Source: Medicago truncatula
Lineage: Eukaryota > Streptophyta > Magnoliopsida > Fabales > Fabaceae
NCBI RefSeq assembly: GCF_003473485.1
Contig: NC_053046.1
Span: 36,665,832-36,729,831 of the forward strand
Reading direction: 5' to 3'
DNA: 64,000 bases
Below the pieces are notes generated by a model. It worked only from the letters and a program-made list of their open reading frames with translations, searched no databases and was not told the origin of the DNA. Positions within the stretch are counted from its first letter, which is position 1, and each line of letters begins with the position of its first letter. This document shows positions 45,053 to 57,426 of the stretch, in pieces. Made by a program: the position numbers and the translations under genes.

Positions 45053-46660
45053 TTTACTAATATGTTTTAGTGTGAAAAATACTAATAAGCATCCCGTGAA
45101 AAATCATAATTAATGTATTATAGAATATTGTTATCGTAAAATATATTTCATAAATAAACATATGCTAACATATTCCCATAAAAAAATACAATGAGATATA
45201 TTTTTGTTAATTTATAGTCCATACACTCATATATATTCTATCAATATATATAGTTCTCATTAGATTTCAGAAATAATAATATACTAATATATTCCCGTAA
45301 TACAAACATATACTCATATATATTTTTATTAATATATAGTCCATACACCAACATATACTTTATTAATATATTAATAAAACTTAGGCAGTCGCGGTGTTTA
45401 AATAGAGGTATTAAAAAATACTAATTTTTTTTTAAATATTAAAAAATACTAATTAAAATTGATCACTCGTTCTAGTTACTAAAATGGGTCCCGTGTTACA
45501 ATTGTACACTCCAACGAGTTTTTTATTGATGCATTTAAAAAAAAGGGAAAAATTGAAGTATGATTAATCATAGTATATTATAATTTTGTTGTTTGTTTTA
45601 GTATTGACGATATTAAAAAAAAAAAAATACATTTCACAAATAAACATATACTAACATATTCCCGTATAAAAACATATAGTGAGATATATTTTTATTAATA
45701 TATAGTCCATACACTCATATATATTTATCAATATATTTTTATTAATATATAGTCCATACACTCATATATATTTATCAATATATAGTTTCCATTAGATTTC
45801 AAAAATAAGAATATACTAATATATTCCCGTAAAAGAAACATATACTCACATATATATTTTTATTAATATATAGTTCATACACCCACATATATTTTTTGAA
45901 TATATTAATAAAACTTAGGCAGTCGCGGTGTTTAAATAGAGATATTAAAAAAATACTAATTAAAACTGATCACCCGTTGTAGTTACTAAAATGGGTCCCG
46001 TGTTACAATTAGACACTCCAATGGTTTTTTTAGTGATACATTTAAAAAAAATGGAAAAAATTGAAGTATGATTAATCATAATATATTATAATATTGTTCT
46101 TGTTTTAGTATTGACGATATTAAAAAAGCTAATAAATGAAATACATTTCATAAATAAATAAATATATACTAACATATTCCCGTAAAAAAAAACATATAGT
46201 AAGAAATATTTTTGTTAAAATATGTTCATATACTCATTTGTATTTTATCAATATATAGTTTCCATTAAATTTCAGAAATAAGAATATATTAATATATTCC
46301 CATAAAACAAACATATACTCATATATATTTTTATTAATATATAGCCCATACACCCACATATATTTTATTAATATATTAATAAAATTTAGGCAATCGCGGT
46401 GTTTAATTAGAGATATTAAAAAAAAAAAAAAAATTGATCACTCGTTGTAGTTACTAAAGTGGGTCTCGTGTTACAATTGTACACTCCAACGGGTTTTTTA
46501 GTGATACATTTAAAAAAAAATTGAAGTATGATTAATCAAAGTATATTATAATATTGTTCTTGTTTTAGTATTGATGATATGAAAAAAGCTAATAAATAAA
46601 AATAATCATAGATTTTATTTACTAATATGTTTGAGTGCGAAAAATATTAATGTGTCCCGT
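45053..46660. repeat. AT-rich tandem array, three units of about 470-530 bp
   Basis: Landmarks recur in order: ACATATTCCCGTA, ATATATAGTCCATACACTCA, CTTAGGCAGTCGCGGTGTTT (45380, 45914, about 46385), GGGTCCCGTGTTACAATT and GTATTGA(C/T)GATAT...AAAAGCTAATAAAT. Spacings of about 534 and 471 bp mark unequal units. The left flank (before the Mutator MITE) and the right flank carry related ends, so the array may be the body of the Helitron-like element. No ORF. Confidence 0.75.
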
Positions 46661-46789
46661 GAAAAAACATAATTAACGTATTATATAATAGTGTTATTGT
46701 AAAATACAAAATCATGTTCTGCTATAACAACAACACTTGTTAGTTTCTTCTATAAAAAAAACTTGTTAGTAAAACCGAATTGAAAATTA

Positions 46790-47030
46790 ATAGAGAAAAT
46801 GGAGTTGAAAATGAAGAAAGTTGGTAAGAAAAAGATAAGAGAGGAGGGTGAGATTGAAAGAGAAAAGTTTATTATTAAAAAATAAAGGTGAGAGAAAAGT
46901 TTATTATTAAATAAATAAATAAGAGAGAGAGAAAAAAAAATTATTATTATAAATAAAGAAAGATGAGAGAGAAAAATTTATTATTAAATAAAGAAAGGTG
47001 AGAAAGTGGGTTTTAGCAAAGTGAGTTTTG
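46790..47030. repeat. Short imperfect tandem repeats rich in GAGAGAAAA / TTATTATTAAA
   Basis: Three to four imperfect units of the form AATAAAG(A)GTGAGAGAAAAGTTTATTATTAAA follow one another. Low-complexity, non-coding. Confidence 0.6.
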
Positions 47031-47248
47031 ATAGTTGATTTGACAAAAATAATCTTAAAATTATAAAGAAAAAAGTTTGGAAGAAAATTAGATATGGGTA
47101 GTTAAGTAATTATGGTAGTATCTTATTTTCATATATTGTAAGTGAAGTTCTGCATTTTTTGTGTTTCTTCACATATGTATAAAATGATAAGAAATATTTT
47201 TGATTATTAATAATTTTTCAAATTCACTAAAGTTTGTTATAACGAAAA

Positions 47249-47494
47249 GAGTTAATTAAGTTTTTAGTCCCTATAAATATTTACAGTTTTGTTTTTAATC
47301 CCTACAAAATAAAATCATATTTTTTAGTCCCTATAAAATTTTCCATCAACATTTTTAGTTCCTATAAAATTTTCCATCAGCATTTTTAGTCCTTATAAAA
47401 TTTTTCCATAAGCATTTAAAAATGCTTAAGGAAAATGTCACAGGGACTAAAAAGTGTGATTTTATTTTTTAGGGACTAAAAACTTAATTAACCC
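47249..47494. mobile_element. Mutator-type MITE, 246 bp, exact 9-bp duplication
   Basis: The ends GAGTTAATTAAGTTTTTAGT and, inverted, GGGTTAATTAAGTTTTTAGT are near-perfect. TAACGAAAA flanks both sides (47240-47248, 47495-47503). The internal motif TTTTTAGTCCCTATAAAATTTTCC repeats about three times on the left side. A fragment of a related element lies near 62,262-62,335. Confidence 0.88.
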
Positions 47495-48012
47495 TAACGA
47501 AAATAAGTGAATCTTACGTGAAAAGTAAAAAAATCATATACAATGCACCTAAAAAAAATCATGTAAGTTTTGTTCTTATGAAAACTGCGATTAACACATG
47601 ACATTTTTTCTTAAGGAGCTAACATATGACATGTTATCAATCATTATCTAATACATCTTTATATCTAAACACCCCTAAAATTTTTGTACATTCATTCCAT
47701 AACTTTTATTTTTTTTATCTCTTTTTTTATTACATCAATAATATATCATATTATCTTTTCTTTTCTAATGTATTACAGTAATATATTTGATTTTTGAAGC
47801 AATATATATTTTCTGCATCTCTAATAATGTTTTTTTCAGGGTTTTTTTTTTCATGATAAGGGACTTTTTTCCTATATTTCTTTCTGCGTGTGTTTTGGTT
47901 CATAGTGGTGAGAATCAATTTTAATTGAATTAATTATTATTTTTTGGACAAGTAATTGAATTAATTCTGTAGAGTTAATTTTCTGCTTGTATATGTATTA
48001 AAAGTGTTGATT

Positions 48013-48146
48013 CCCGTGAGCTTAGCTCAGTTGGTAGGGATATTGCATATTATATGCAGGAGCCGGGGTTCGAACCCCGGACACTTCACTTCTCCACAAT
48101 TAAATTGTGTGAGCTCTAGCCACTAGGCTACTTGACAAAAAAAAAA
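48013..48146 (+). mobile_element. tRNA-related SINE, best-preserved copy
   Basis: It starts CCCGTGAGCTTAGCTCAGTT and carries box A (TAGCTCAGTTGG) and box B (GGTTCGAACCCC) about 45 nt apart. A palindromic ACAATTAAATTGT, GCCACTAGGCTACTTGAC and a tail of about ten A follow. It lacks a cloverleaf, an anticodon stem and a 3' acceptor partner, so it is a SINE and not a tRNA gene. Flanks TGTTGATT / TGTTGTTT may be a worn target duplication. Confidence 0.78.
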
Positions 48147-48417
48147 TGTTGTTTGAAATGTGTAAATGACGACAATGAACTTTATCCAATATGTGTGTAT
48201 TATTACTATTTATTATTATTTTAGGTAATATGGTGACTTGATATTCATGTGTTAAGGCGGATAAGTGACATGTTTAGAGTTCAAACATTTGTCACGGTAT
48301 ATATTATACAATGTTTATGTCAACTGACCAGTTAAGTTTATAGGACAAATTTTTGTTTTTTAATTATGTTAATTTATTAAATAAATATGGTAAAATAAAT
48401 ATGGGTTTTGTTAACGA

Positions 48418-48592
48418 GTGTCTTCGGGACACTTTTTAAACATTCTAAAAGAAGAAATTATTCGTTGAAAAGTCAAATATTTAAATTTTCAATACATTGA
48501 TTACAAAAGATTTCAAAAAAAGTTATCATTTCAAGGTCTTAAAGATTGCCCCGTATGACACTCGTTAACATTTTCCATAAAAGAAAGCTTAA
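48418..48592. mobile_element. MITE with TTAACGAGTGTC ends
   Basis: GTTTTGTTAACGAGTGTC on the left is inverted at the right as GACACTCGTTAACATTTTCC. Internal GGGACAC/GCCCCGTATGACAC also pair. The end sequence resembles the GCTAAC-type Mutator MITEs, but no clean 9-bp duplication is left. Confidence 0.6.
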
Positions 48593-48751
48593 GATACTTC
48601 TTAAAAATAAAAACTTATATATTTTAACTTAATATTGGTTACATGTGACACCAAGCAGCGTTAAAAACCATCTGGTCTATGGATTTTCGTAAAATACCAT
48701 AACATGATAACACTTACACTATACCATGTTATGTTCATGTTGCACGATGAG

Positions 48752-48892
48752 GTTTTTTTTTTTTTTTTCTTTCAAATAGTTTAATGACTAAATTTATTTT
48801 TTAAAGTAAATAAGTAGGGTGTCTGAGGTTCAACTTCAGTCTCTGCATATAATAATGCATTGTTTCTACCAAATGAGCTACATTTACGTGGA
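48752..48892 (-). mobile_element. tRNA-related SINE-like copy with target duplication
   Basis: The minus strand reads TCCACGTAAATGTAGCTCAT (worn box A), TGCATTATTATATGCAG, a decayed box B (GTTGAACCTC) and an A-rich tail (T-run at 48752). GTTGCACGATGA (48739-48750) and GTTGCACATTGA (48895-48906) look like a 12-bp duplication with two changes. Confidence 0.6.
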
Positions 48893-49015
48893 CAGTTGCA
48901 CATTGATGCCTTAATACAAGGGAAGCACCTATATATATGTAAAGGCTTGTTAAAAAAAAACATATATTTTTTTAAGCAAATAAAATAGACAATAAATAAA
49001 AAGAAAGTACAAAAA

Positions 49016-49097
49016 ACTGAGAGTGCATAAACTTGTCCCATCATCCACAAATGAGCACTGAGAGTGCATAAACTTGACCCATCATCCACAAATTAGC
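49016..49097. repeat. Two-copy 41-bp tandem duplication
   Basis: ACTGAGAGTGCATAAACTTG starts at 49016 and again at 49057. The units differ at two or three positions. Confidence 0.85.
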
Positions 49098-49139
49098 CCT
49101 AACCAATAATAAATAAATATTAACAAAAGTGGTATTTTA

Positions 49140-49870
49140 AAACCAAATGCGTAGCAAAAAAATACACAACAAGACAATCCAACGAACCCAATGTCAGGTC
49201 CGAAACCAAATTGCAAAACAAGTTGGTGTGTAAAAATCCGCAAGCGTTTTGTCAAACCAGAGATAACCTAGACCCATCTTTTCCGGAATTGTGAATGAAT
49301 TGACCGTCAACACAGACAAATTCAATAATCAATAACCCTTGTAAGCTAAACAACCCTTCCAATCAAGACAAGATCGAAGCGAAGAAATAAGCAACAACTG
49401 ACTCGATCTAGTTCATCACTCACCACTATTTAGTGCAAATCTAAAAGCAACCGACCACCGCGGATGCGACTACAACGGTTTTTAGAAATCAAAAGTGAAT
49501 CAGTCCATATCTTTACCAGTATCTCAATTATAAAACATTGCGAGAAACCCAGCAACACAAAAAAGATCAATGTTGACGAAAATCACTGACCGAACCCATA
49601 TCAAGGGATGATTCCAAAACGACGGTGGTAAAATGCAATCTGAACAAGAAGCACAGATGGCATCAATGGTACAAAATATATTGAGGCCTCAAGGATGCGT
49701 CGACGGATGCATAATCAGCCCCGATTGGGTTTAGGGTGGTGACGCGCCAACGAGCTTGATACCTCCGATGAGTATTGATGACGAGTTTGGATTGATAGAA
49801 GGGGAGATGTGATGGGCTAGGTTAAAGGTTGGGGGTAATTGAGACTTCCTCCACCTTATAATCTCACACT
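49140..49870. other. Unclassified stretch, less AT-rich, no gene recognised
   Basis: Base composition here is clearly less AT-rich than the flanks, with CG-containing words (CACCGCGGATGCGACTACAA, GACGCGCCAACGAGC). No long ORF, splice-compatible gene or terminal repeat was found. It may be the leader or interior of a transposon. Confidence 0.4.
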
Positions 49871-50429
49871 AAGTGTTGAAAAAATTCATGGCTTATGGTT
49901 ATATACCTAAAATATGTAGAAAGACAACAATAAAAATAAATCAATTATAAAATTATCCGTAACATTTCATAAATAAATAGATAAATCAATTATAATTATA
50001 AATTGTTGTAACATTTATAACATTTCATATAAATAAACAAAGAGTAGTTGAATTTACATAAAAATTTAAAGTTCAAATCAATGAATGGACATACCTCCTT
50101 CAACTGACCCTTGAAAACTATAGTTTGGGAAAGGAATTCATTGGAATTTCAATGAAAGGTTTAGATGTGCTTTAACCAATTGATATAATCTTAAATCGTT
50201 TTAACTCTTGATGTGGTCGATTCTTCACCCTACTAAACATATTATACCATCTCCTGTCACCGTTGTAAACAAGAGACGCCTGATGGTCTTTGAGGTTAGG
50301 CATAGAGTGGCTATCTGGTCTTGAGTAAATTAGAGCCAATTTCAAATATTTAATCATTAAGATACACGTGGGAAGTAGATACCATAATCTAAAATCCCCA
50401 ACTTCTCTAAAATCCATCATTAAAGCCAT

Positions 50430-51010
50430 GCAAGATAAAGGATAAGGTTATCAGAGGGGAAACACCAACAATAGGTTCGAACCAAGTGGCTAGAAGAGAT
50501 TTTGACAAGTTATGTAGAAATGTTAGACAATATAACTTTACAATCCTCCACCAACTCAACTCAACCTCCCATGCAAACAACTTTTTTCTCCAACTCTAAC
50601 AACCTTCCTCAAATCCTTTACGTAACACCATATCATTCACATAAACATTTTTCTCCAAGGCTAGATTAAACAACCTACTAAAACGCTTTTTTACCACATC
50701 CTCTACCATCCATGGCTCGTGTCAAAACAACTTACTATCATTCCATATTTTATTAGTAACATTATGAGTGAAGAATTAATACCAAAATCCATCATTCTCC
50801 CTCCTTAACATCCAACACCACTTCCCTAAAATATGTAAATTAAAAACTTTTAAATTTCTCACACCTAAACATCCCTTCTCTTTAGATAAACACTCTTTGT
50901 CCCAATGAGAGAAATGATTTTTAAAAATACTCATTTTAAGTATGGTACATGAGCTCACTTTGTAAGAATTAGACGACGATCCATTGAGAAATTTCGACAT
51001 TTCCAAGATG
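50430..51010 (-). pseudogene. LINE reverse-transcriptase fragment, dead
   Basis: The minus strand reads HWDKECLSKEKGCLGVRNLK, then FNLHILGKWCWMLRRENDGF. This is the widely conserved plant LINE block ...W..VC.PK..GGLGVR.L..FN.ALLGKWCWR. Downstream of it are stops and frame changes, then YVNDMV and KLFAWEVEL remnants. It is a truncated relic in the spacer between the two PLC genes. Confidence 0.75.
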
Positions 51011-51478
51011 GCAACCTTACTCTAAATATTTGTAAGATAATGAGCTCACTTTGTAATTAAACTTAAAGGCAACCTCATTTAATCAAATTGAGTCAACATT
51101 AACACCAACAAGTAGATTTTTGTGGAAGTTCATCTTCTAGGAAGATTGCACAACTTTTGAATTATTTTAATATATTTTTTTCGATACCATTAATGAAGAA
51201 TAATTTTGTAAAATCATTCATAATTTCTATTCCTCATATAAAGTTTACTACGTTCTTAATTTATGTGACATCATCAAAACAACTTGTTATTTAAAATGGA
51301 AGGAGCATTATTATTTTTTATTTACAAAAGCGTTCAGACTGACATTCTCATACTCGTTTGTCCGTTTTTTTACTGCCCTAACATATATATCTCAAACAAT
51401 TTTTTTTTTTGTTGCATATACCCTATCAGACTAAAGAATTTTTACAATGTTAACAATTATTTACATCATTAAAGATAG

Positions 51479-51626
51479 AAAAATGATATTTTTACAATTA
51501 TTTTGAAAGAACTTTTGAGATAACTCTCTTATTCTTTTTATCTATCTCTATTATTTGGATTTTCGTGTCAATATCCACATTTCCTTATATATCTTTCGTT
51601 GACCCATAAATTGTTCAAATAAATGA
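51479..51626. mobile_element. MITE-like repeat, fourth copy of the CPD-intron family
   Basis: It starts AAATGATATTTTTACAAT and contains AACTTTTGAGATAACTCTC and TTATCTATCTCTATTATTTG. It ends AAATTGTTCAAATAAATGAA, and the ends are partly inverted. Compare 5825, 6891 and 8318. Confidence 0.5.
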
Positions 51627-51964
51627 AGAAAAAAAATGAATTTTGTGTTTGAAAGTCACACACATATAATTGTATACCAGGTTTTTTTTTTTTACAAATT
51701 ATATCCTTTATCATGTTGAAGAAAAAAATCTCTTTCTCTTAGGTACAAAATTTATAAGAGAAAAAGTATTCAACACACTTCATTCTTCAATCAACTAGGA
51801 AAGAAAGAAAAAGTAACGACCAATACATATCCCGCTTCAACCGCAAACATTTCATTCATCCATTCATTTTCTTACTTCTTCTCTATATTACCGTTTTCGT
51901 AGCAAACCAAAACCGTTACATAAGCACCTAAAATCATATTCAACACATTCAACTGCGTTACAAA

Positions 51965-54900
51965 ATGTTCAAACGTTTCAACAGAAATATCTCATTCTCC
52001 GAACAAGAACAATTACCACCATCTGATGTCAAGGAAGTTTTTTCCGAATTCTCCAACGGCGGATCAGCATTGTCTGCTGATCAGCTACGGCAATTTTTGG
52101 TTGAACATCAAAGCGAAACTAACTGCACCGAAGATGATTCAAACCGGATCGTTCAAAATGCAATACAATCGCGGAAAAGTGGTGTTGCTGGTGATGGCAT
52201 TTCCGGCACCGGAGAGGAACTCACCCTTGAAGAATTCTTCCAGTTTTTGTTCTATGATGAATTTAATGGTCCCATAAAATCACAGGTGTGTGTTTTCCCA
52301 TTTCTTCACTCTCTCTTATTTTGCTTTTTGTAGAAAATGCGGGAAAGAGAAACGTAAATTTTGTTTTTTTTTTTTGCTTGTCTTGTTTGACCATTTGATT
52401 TTGTCACTGTTTTATTTTATTTTATGATTTCACTTGTAGAGAGGATAAAATTGATAAGATGTAACATTTATTCAGATTTGTTTTGTTGTTTCACATAGAA
52501 TTGATTTCGTTCTTTATAAAATTGATTTTGTTCTTTCGAGCTTTTTAATTATAAAATTGATTTTAAGATTTAAATTTTTTGTTGAACTTACTTTTAAGCT
52601 GTTTGGTTTAGCAATGGAACAAGAAATATTACGTCCAAAGGCTATTTGATGTGATTTTAAGGAAGCTACAAATTGTGGCATTAGGCCAAATGCAAACCTA
52701 TAACACATTTAACACCAATACAAACATAGGCTTTATCAAACATAAACCACGTTATTTTCATCTTACTTTTACATAAAAGAAATTTTACATAATCAATTCA
52801 CTAAATATCAATTTTATGAAGGCAGAATCAAACATGCTTAATACATAAAATATAAGGAACCAAATTTCTCTAGAGAGTAAAGTTTATGCACGACAACCAA
52901 ATGGGGACCTTTTGACGACTTTTTAAAAGCCAGATAAATTCTGTCAAAATAAAAAAATGGCATAGAATTCCGTCAAAATTAAAATATAGTAAACAAAAAG
53001 AAATATCATTTATTTTAGGAAACATTATATTATTTTTTTGACAAAATTATTGTATTGTCATCTTTGATTTAGAGACCAAATATTTACTCTAAATCAAAAG
53101 AATTTTTTTTTATTAAGGAAAATCAAAAGCATCTTTCATTCCTTTGGATTTTATCGAAATAACTTTTATAAATCAATAAACAAAACAAAAGCGAAATAAA
53201 ATGTTAATTACTTTAAAAAGATTTTGGTAAAAACCTACTTGGGATGACCCGGTGATAACTTTGGAGCCTGAGAGGTTTACATATCATCCTTGGAAATTTG
53301 GACCGGCAACTCTTTTTGCATACACCCTTTGTAGCAAAAGTACATGTATTTGGTCTTAAACTATGGATCAGAGACATATATATACTTATTGGTTATATTT
53401 CATCGTAATAATTCTTAGCATTGAGTTATCTTCCGTTGCCTTGAATATTATACTTTTCAACTTATCACGTTCCTCTTGTCAAAAAAATAAATTCATTATC
53501 TATAAGTAAGTTTTATACTTTGAAACAGGAAAATTTAGTGTATAGAAGAAGGAACGGTTACAGTTTTGTTAAAGACAATAACAAAATGTTGTGAATGTAA
53601 GAAAATTTTAATGTCCCTTCTTGACAATTGTTATGGCAGGTACACCATGACATGAATGCCCCGTTATCACATTATTTCATATACACAGGACACAATTCCT
53701 ATCTAACTGGCAATCAGCTAAGCAGTGATTGCAGTGATGTACCAATCATAAAGGCGTTGCAACGAGGCGTGCGCGTTATAGAACTCGATTTATGGCCAAA
53801 TTCAGCTAAAGATGATATCGTTGTAGTTCATGGAAGGTGCTGATCTTGAATTCAATACTATTTGCTTTTATGTCTTTTGATGTTGTAGTGTTTTATGCTA
53901 TTCATAATGCAATTTTATAAATCCATTTGATTTAGAACATATTTCTGACATATTGCAGGACACTTACAACTCCTGTCTCACTAGTCCAATGTTTGAAGTC
54001 CATAAAAGAATATGCATTTGTTAAATCTCGCTACCCTGTCGTTATAACTTTAGAAGATCATCTTACACCAGATCTTCAAGCTAAAGTTGCAGAGGTATTC
54101 TTCCATTGTTACTGTTAAAGAGTTAGTTGAATATTGTTTTAGGTAGTTACAAATTGGTTATGGTTAGTTAGCTTACGTGTGTGCATCATTCGCTTACCGA
54201 TCAGCAGTAACGGCCAAGGCCCCAGAGGTACATGTCGTTGGTGGACCTAAGTTACATCCTGAAGCACACATGTATAATCATAACCGATAACCAATTTGTA
54301 ATGACCTTAAACAATATTCAACTAAGTCTAACAATTACTCCTTCAGGCCCCCATTTTTTCCAGAAATTGAATGCCATGTTAATCATTTTATTTGTAGATG
54401 ACAACTCAAATATTTGGAGATATGCTCTATTTTCCGCATACAGAAACTATGACAGAATTCCCAACACCAGAATCACTAAAAGATCGAGTTCTTATATCGA
54501 CGAAACCGCCAAAAGAATATCTTGATTCCAAACAATTTAAGGATACTAGTGACAGTGAAAGGGAAATGGGTGAAGAAGGATCATTGTCACCAGCCCTTAG
54601 TGTTGAATGTGATGAAAGAGTAAGCAGCGAGGCATAGCTTGTATTCTTCAAATTTGATTTATATAGTATATAAGTTCTATATGTTTATGTTTTTTTTTTT
54701 CCAAACATGACAGTGCAGTGGAAGTGATCTTGATGAGGAAGGTTTGAATCCTCGTGATAAAAAGCCAGACCAGCAAAGCGCACCACAGTACAAACGTTTG
54801 ATTACAATCCATGCTGGTAAGCCCAAGGGTCATATAAGGGACCACCTAAAAGTTGCTGGTGATGTTAAGCGTTTGAGCTTGAGTGAGCAAGAACTTGAAA

Positions 54901-56141
54901 AGGCTTCGGCTTCTTATGGAGCTGATATTGTTAGGTATTTGCCAAATAGTCACACCTAGCACCGACACTTTAGATTGAATGAATGTTGACACAGAGGAAC
55001 GTTGTTACATTCGGTCACTTCTATTTTCTCAAATTATTATTGACACCTACGTCTCAGTGTTGTGTTCAGTGTCTGTATTTGTGTTGGTGCTTAGCATATT
55101 AATGGTCCTAACTAAGATGGTTGCATTTTTTACTTCCAGGTTTACACAGAAGAATATTCTTAGGGTGTATCCAAAGGGAACACGTGTCACCTCTTCGAAT
55201 TACAGGCCACATATAGGGTGGATGTATGGAGCTCAGATGGTCGCATTTAACATGCAGGTCAGGGACTTAAGATCAAGTCTCTTTTCAAATAAAAGGTTTA
55301 TCTTAGTATTTACTATTTTCCAACTTTTTTGTGTAATGCACTTTTGATACTAACGTTTTAACATGTTTTTCTTTTATCAGGGGCATGGAAAATCACTTTG
55401 GTATATGCAAGGAATGTTTAGAGCAAATGGAGGGTGTGGTTATGTGAAAAAGCCTGTTTTTCTTATGGAGAAAGGTCCACACAGTGAGTGTTTTGATCCT
55501 AAAAGAACACTGCCAGTGAAGAAGACATTGAAGGTGAGATATTATTTTGGAAGGAAATCCATCTATTTGTTGACATATTTTGAAATTCTCTCATTTCTAT
55601 CTATAGGTGAAAGTATACATGGGAAATGGGTGGAACTCAGATTTTAGCAAAACACACTTTGATACATTCTCTCCTCCGGACTTTTACACAAAGGTGAGTG
55701 CTAATCAGCTATGTAGCACCGACACATGTGATTAAATTCATTTTCTTAAATTATGCCTAATGTTAATGTTATTGTCGTATCTAGTGTTTGTGTCTGCTTC
55801 GGTGCTTCATAGCTTATAGTAATCTCTTTGCGGACATTATATTACAGGTTTGTATTGTTGGAGTACCGGCTGATGAAGTCAATAAGAAGACCAAAGTAAA
55901 TAAAGATAATTGGTTTCCAATTTGGGATGAAGAGTTTGATTTTCCTTTGAGCGTTCCAGAGCTTGCTTTGCTTAGGATTGAAGTTAGAGAGCATGATAAG
56001 CATGAAAAGGATGATTTTGGTGGACAAACATGTTTGCCAGTTTCTGAGCTGAAATCTGGATTCAGAGCAGTTCCTTTATATGATCAAAAGGGTGAGAAAT
56101 TAAAATCTGTAAAGCTTTTAATGCGGTTTCAGTTCACATGA
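51965..56141 (+). CDS. Phosphoinositide-specific phospholipase C (second of tandem pair)
   Basis: Nine exons join in frame to 582 aa: 51965-52285, 53640-53836, 53959-54094, 54398-54619, 54714-54934, 55140-55257, 55381-55533, 55607-55693, 55848-56141. The EF-hand-like N-terminus ([20 protein letters not shown]) precedes the X domain with His125 ([12 protein letters not shown]) and His172 region (VVVHGRTLTTPV; His171). A shorter acidic linker, the Y domain ([40 protein letters not shown]) and a C2 domain ([13 protein letters not shown] to LLMRFQFT) follow. Role as for the first copy: hydrolysis of phosphoinositides to a soluble inositol phosphate and diacylglycerol at the plasma membrane. Exons 2, 3, 6, 7, 8 and 9 have exactly the same lengths as in the first copy (197, 136, 118, 153, 87, 294); exons 1, 4 and 5 differ. 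Intron 1 is 1.35 kb. All key motifs are canonical. Confidence 0.95.
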
Positions 56142-56622
56142 ACTAATTGCCTTAGCCCTTAAGCCATATGGTCTCAAATATTCCTAGGTGGTTTTGCATC
56201 TGACTAGTGATTAGTGATTACAAGAAGACTGTTGTAATTTTATAGATAGATTGTTATGTGATTAACTGCTTCAAACATAACTATGGCCTTCAGAGGTTAT
56301 ATTTACTTACCTTCAAGATCAAGTCATCAACTGATAGAGTAGAGTAATTAGAAACAGAATTAAAGGGAGAATTGATTGTACCCTCATAATCATTGAAATT
56401 TGTTTCCTTCGTACATTTTTATTGTAAAAATAAAATTTATACAATTTTTTTTTTTTGGTTACAATTTAACGTATCTTGTGATATTGTTCTCCCAAGATTC
56501 TAATAATTTCAATTTAAAATAAAAAATATATCACGACCGTTGCTGCGGTAATAGCGATAAGTAAAAATTCACAAAAAGCTCTAAATATATCTGCTCAAGA
56601 TAAAAAGTAATAAAAATTTGAA

Positions 56623-57426
56623 GGTGGATTCTAGGATGAGAGTTCAATTAAGTCCCTCACCGGTGGACCACGAATGAAATGCAGTTGGATTTAATCAAGG
56701 GACCAGGTTCATTCAAATTAAATATGAGAGCATTTATACTCTTTCACACACAATCTGTCTCACCTCTTCCTCTCTCCTTCCTCAGTTACATTTCATCACT
56801 GCTACACCCTTCATTTTTTCTCAGAATTCGATTTACTAAACAACTTCATAAATCATACAACACTTGGTATACTCATTGATCATTGTAGAAGGACAATCTT
56901 TGAAGCACCCTTAGTCTCGTAACTAAGAAAATCAGCAATAGAACCCACAATTTTTTTTTAAGAAATAACAATCACAATTTTTTTTGAAGAAAATAACAGT
57001 CACATTTATTGGCTGAGGCTTCAAGGGGACAAATCCCACTTTGATCAAAACCTTTCCGATCTCTATCAAGCATCATAAATTATATTAATTGAATAAAACA
57101 TGATTATATTCTATTGTTTCGCCTTTTTTAATAAGTGTAACAGTGTTGGGTGGTTGGTTCAACTTGCCATGAATTTCGATACTGCAATTCTGAAATAGAA
57201 GAACAAATTGGATTGAGAGGAAAACAAATCAGATAAAACTGAAGGGTGGGGTGATCGAACCTGGCAGGAGGGAGAGGAGAAGAGGCGAGACAAGATTGTG
57301 TGTGGAAAGGTGCATAAGTTTTCATTTTTATTTCTAACAAATCTGATTCATTCAATAAATCCAACTGTAATTTTTTCATGGTCCACCGGTGAGAAACTTA
57401 ATTGATCCCTCACCCTAGAATCCACC
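56623..57426. mobile_element. Long-TIR Mutator-like element, 804 bp, exact 9-bp duplication
   Basis: The left end GGTGGATTCTAGGATGAGAG pairs with the inverted right end GGTGGATTCTAGGGTGAGGG. The complementarity continues through CACCGGTGGACCA and CAGTTGGATTTA and on to the CACACACAATCTTGTCTC/CCTCTTCCTCTC region, about 190 bp in total. AAATTTGAA flanks both sides (56614-56622, 57427-57435). No transposase is encoded. Confidence 0.9.

Noticed and set aside
45053..46660. CRISPR-like or regulatory repeat array
   Set aside because: The units are about 500 bp, AT-rich and imperfect, with no short direct repeats and spacers, in a plant genome.
48018..48080. Possible tRNA gene with good box A and box B
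   Set aside because: There is no closed acceptor stem or anticodon arm, and near-identical copies elsewhere end in A-runs, so it is a SINE.
50172..50429. 85-aa ORF on the minus strand
   Set aside because: It continues the decayed LINE fragment region and has no recognisable domain or gene structure.
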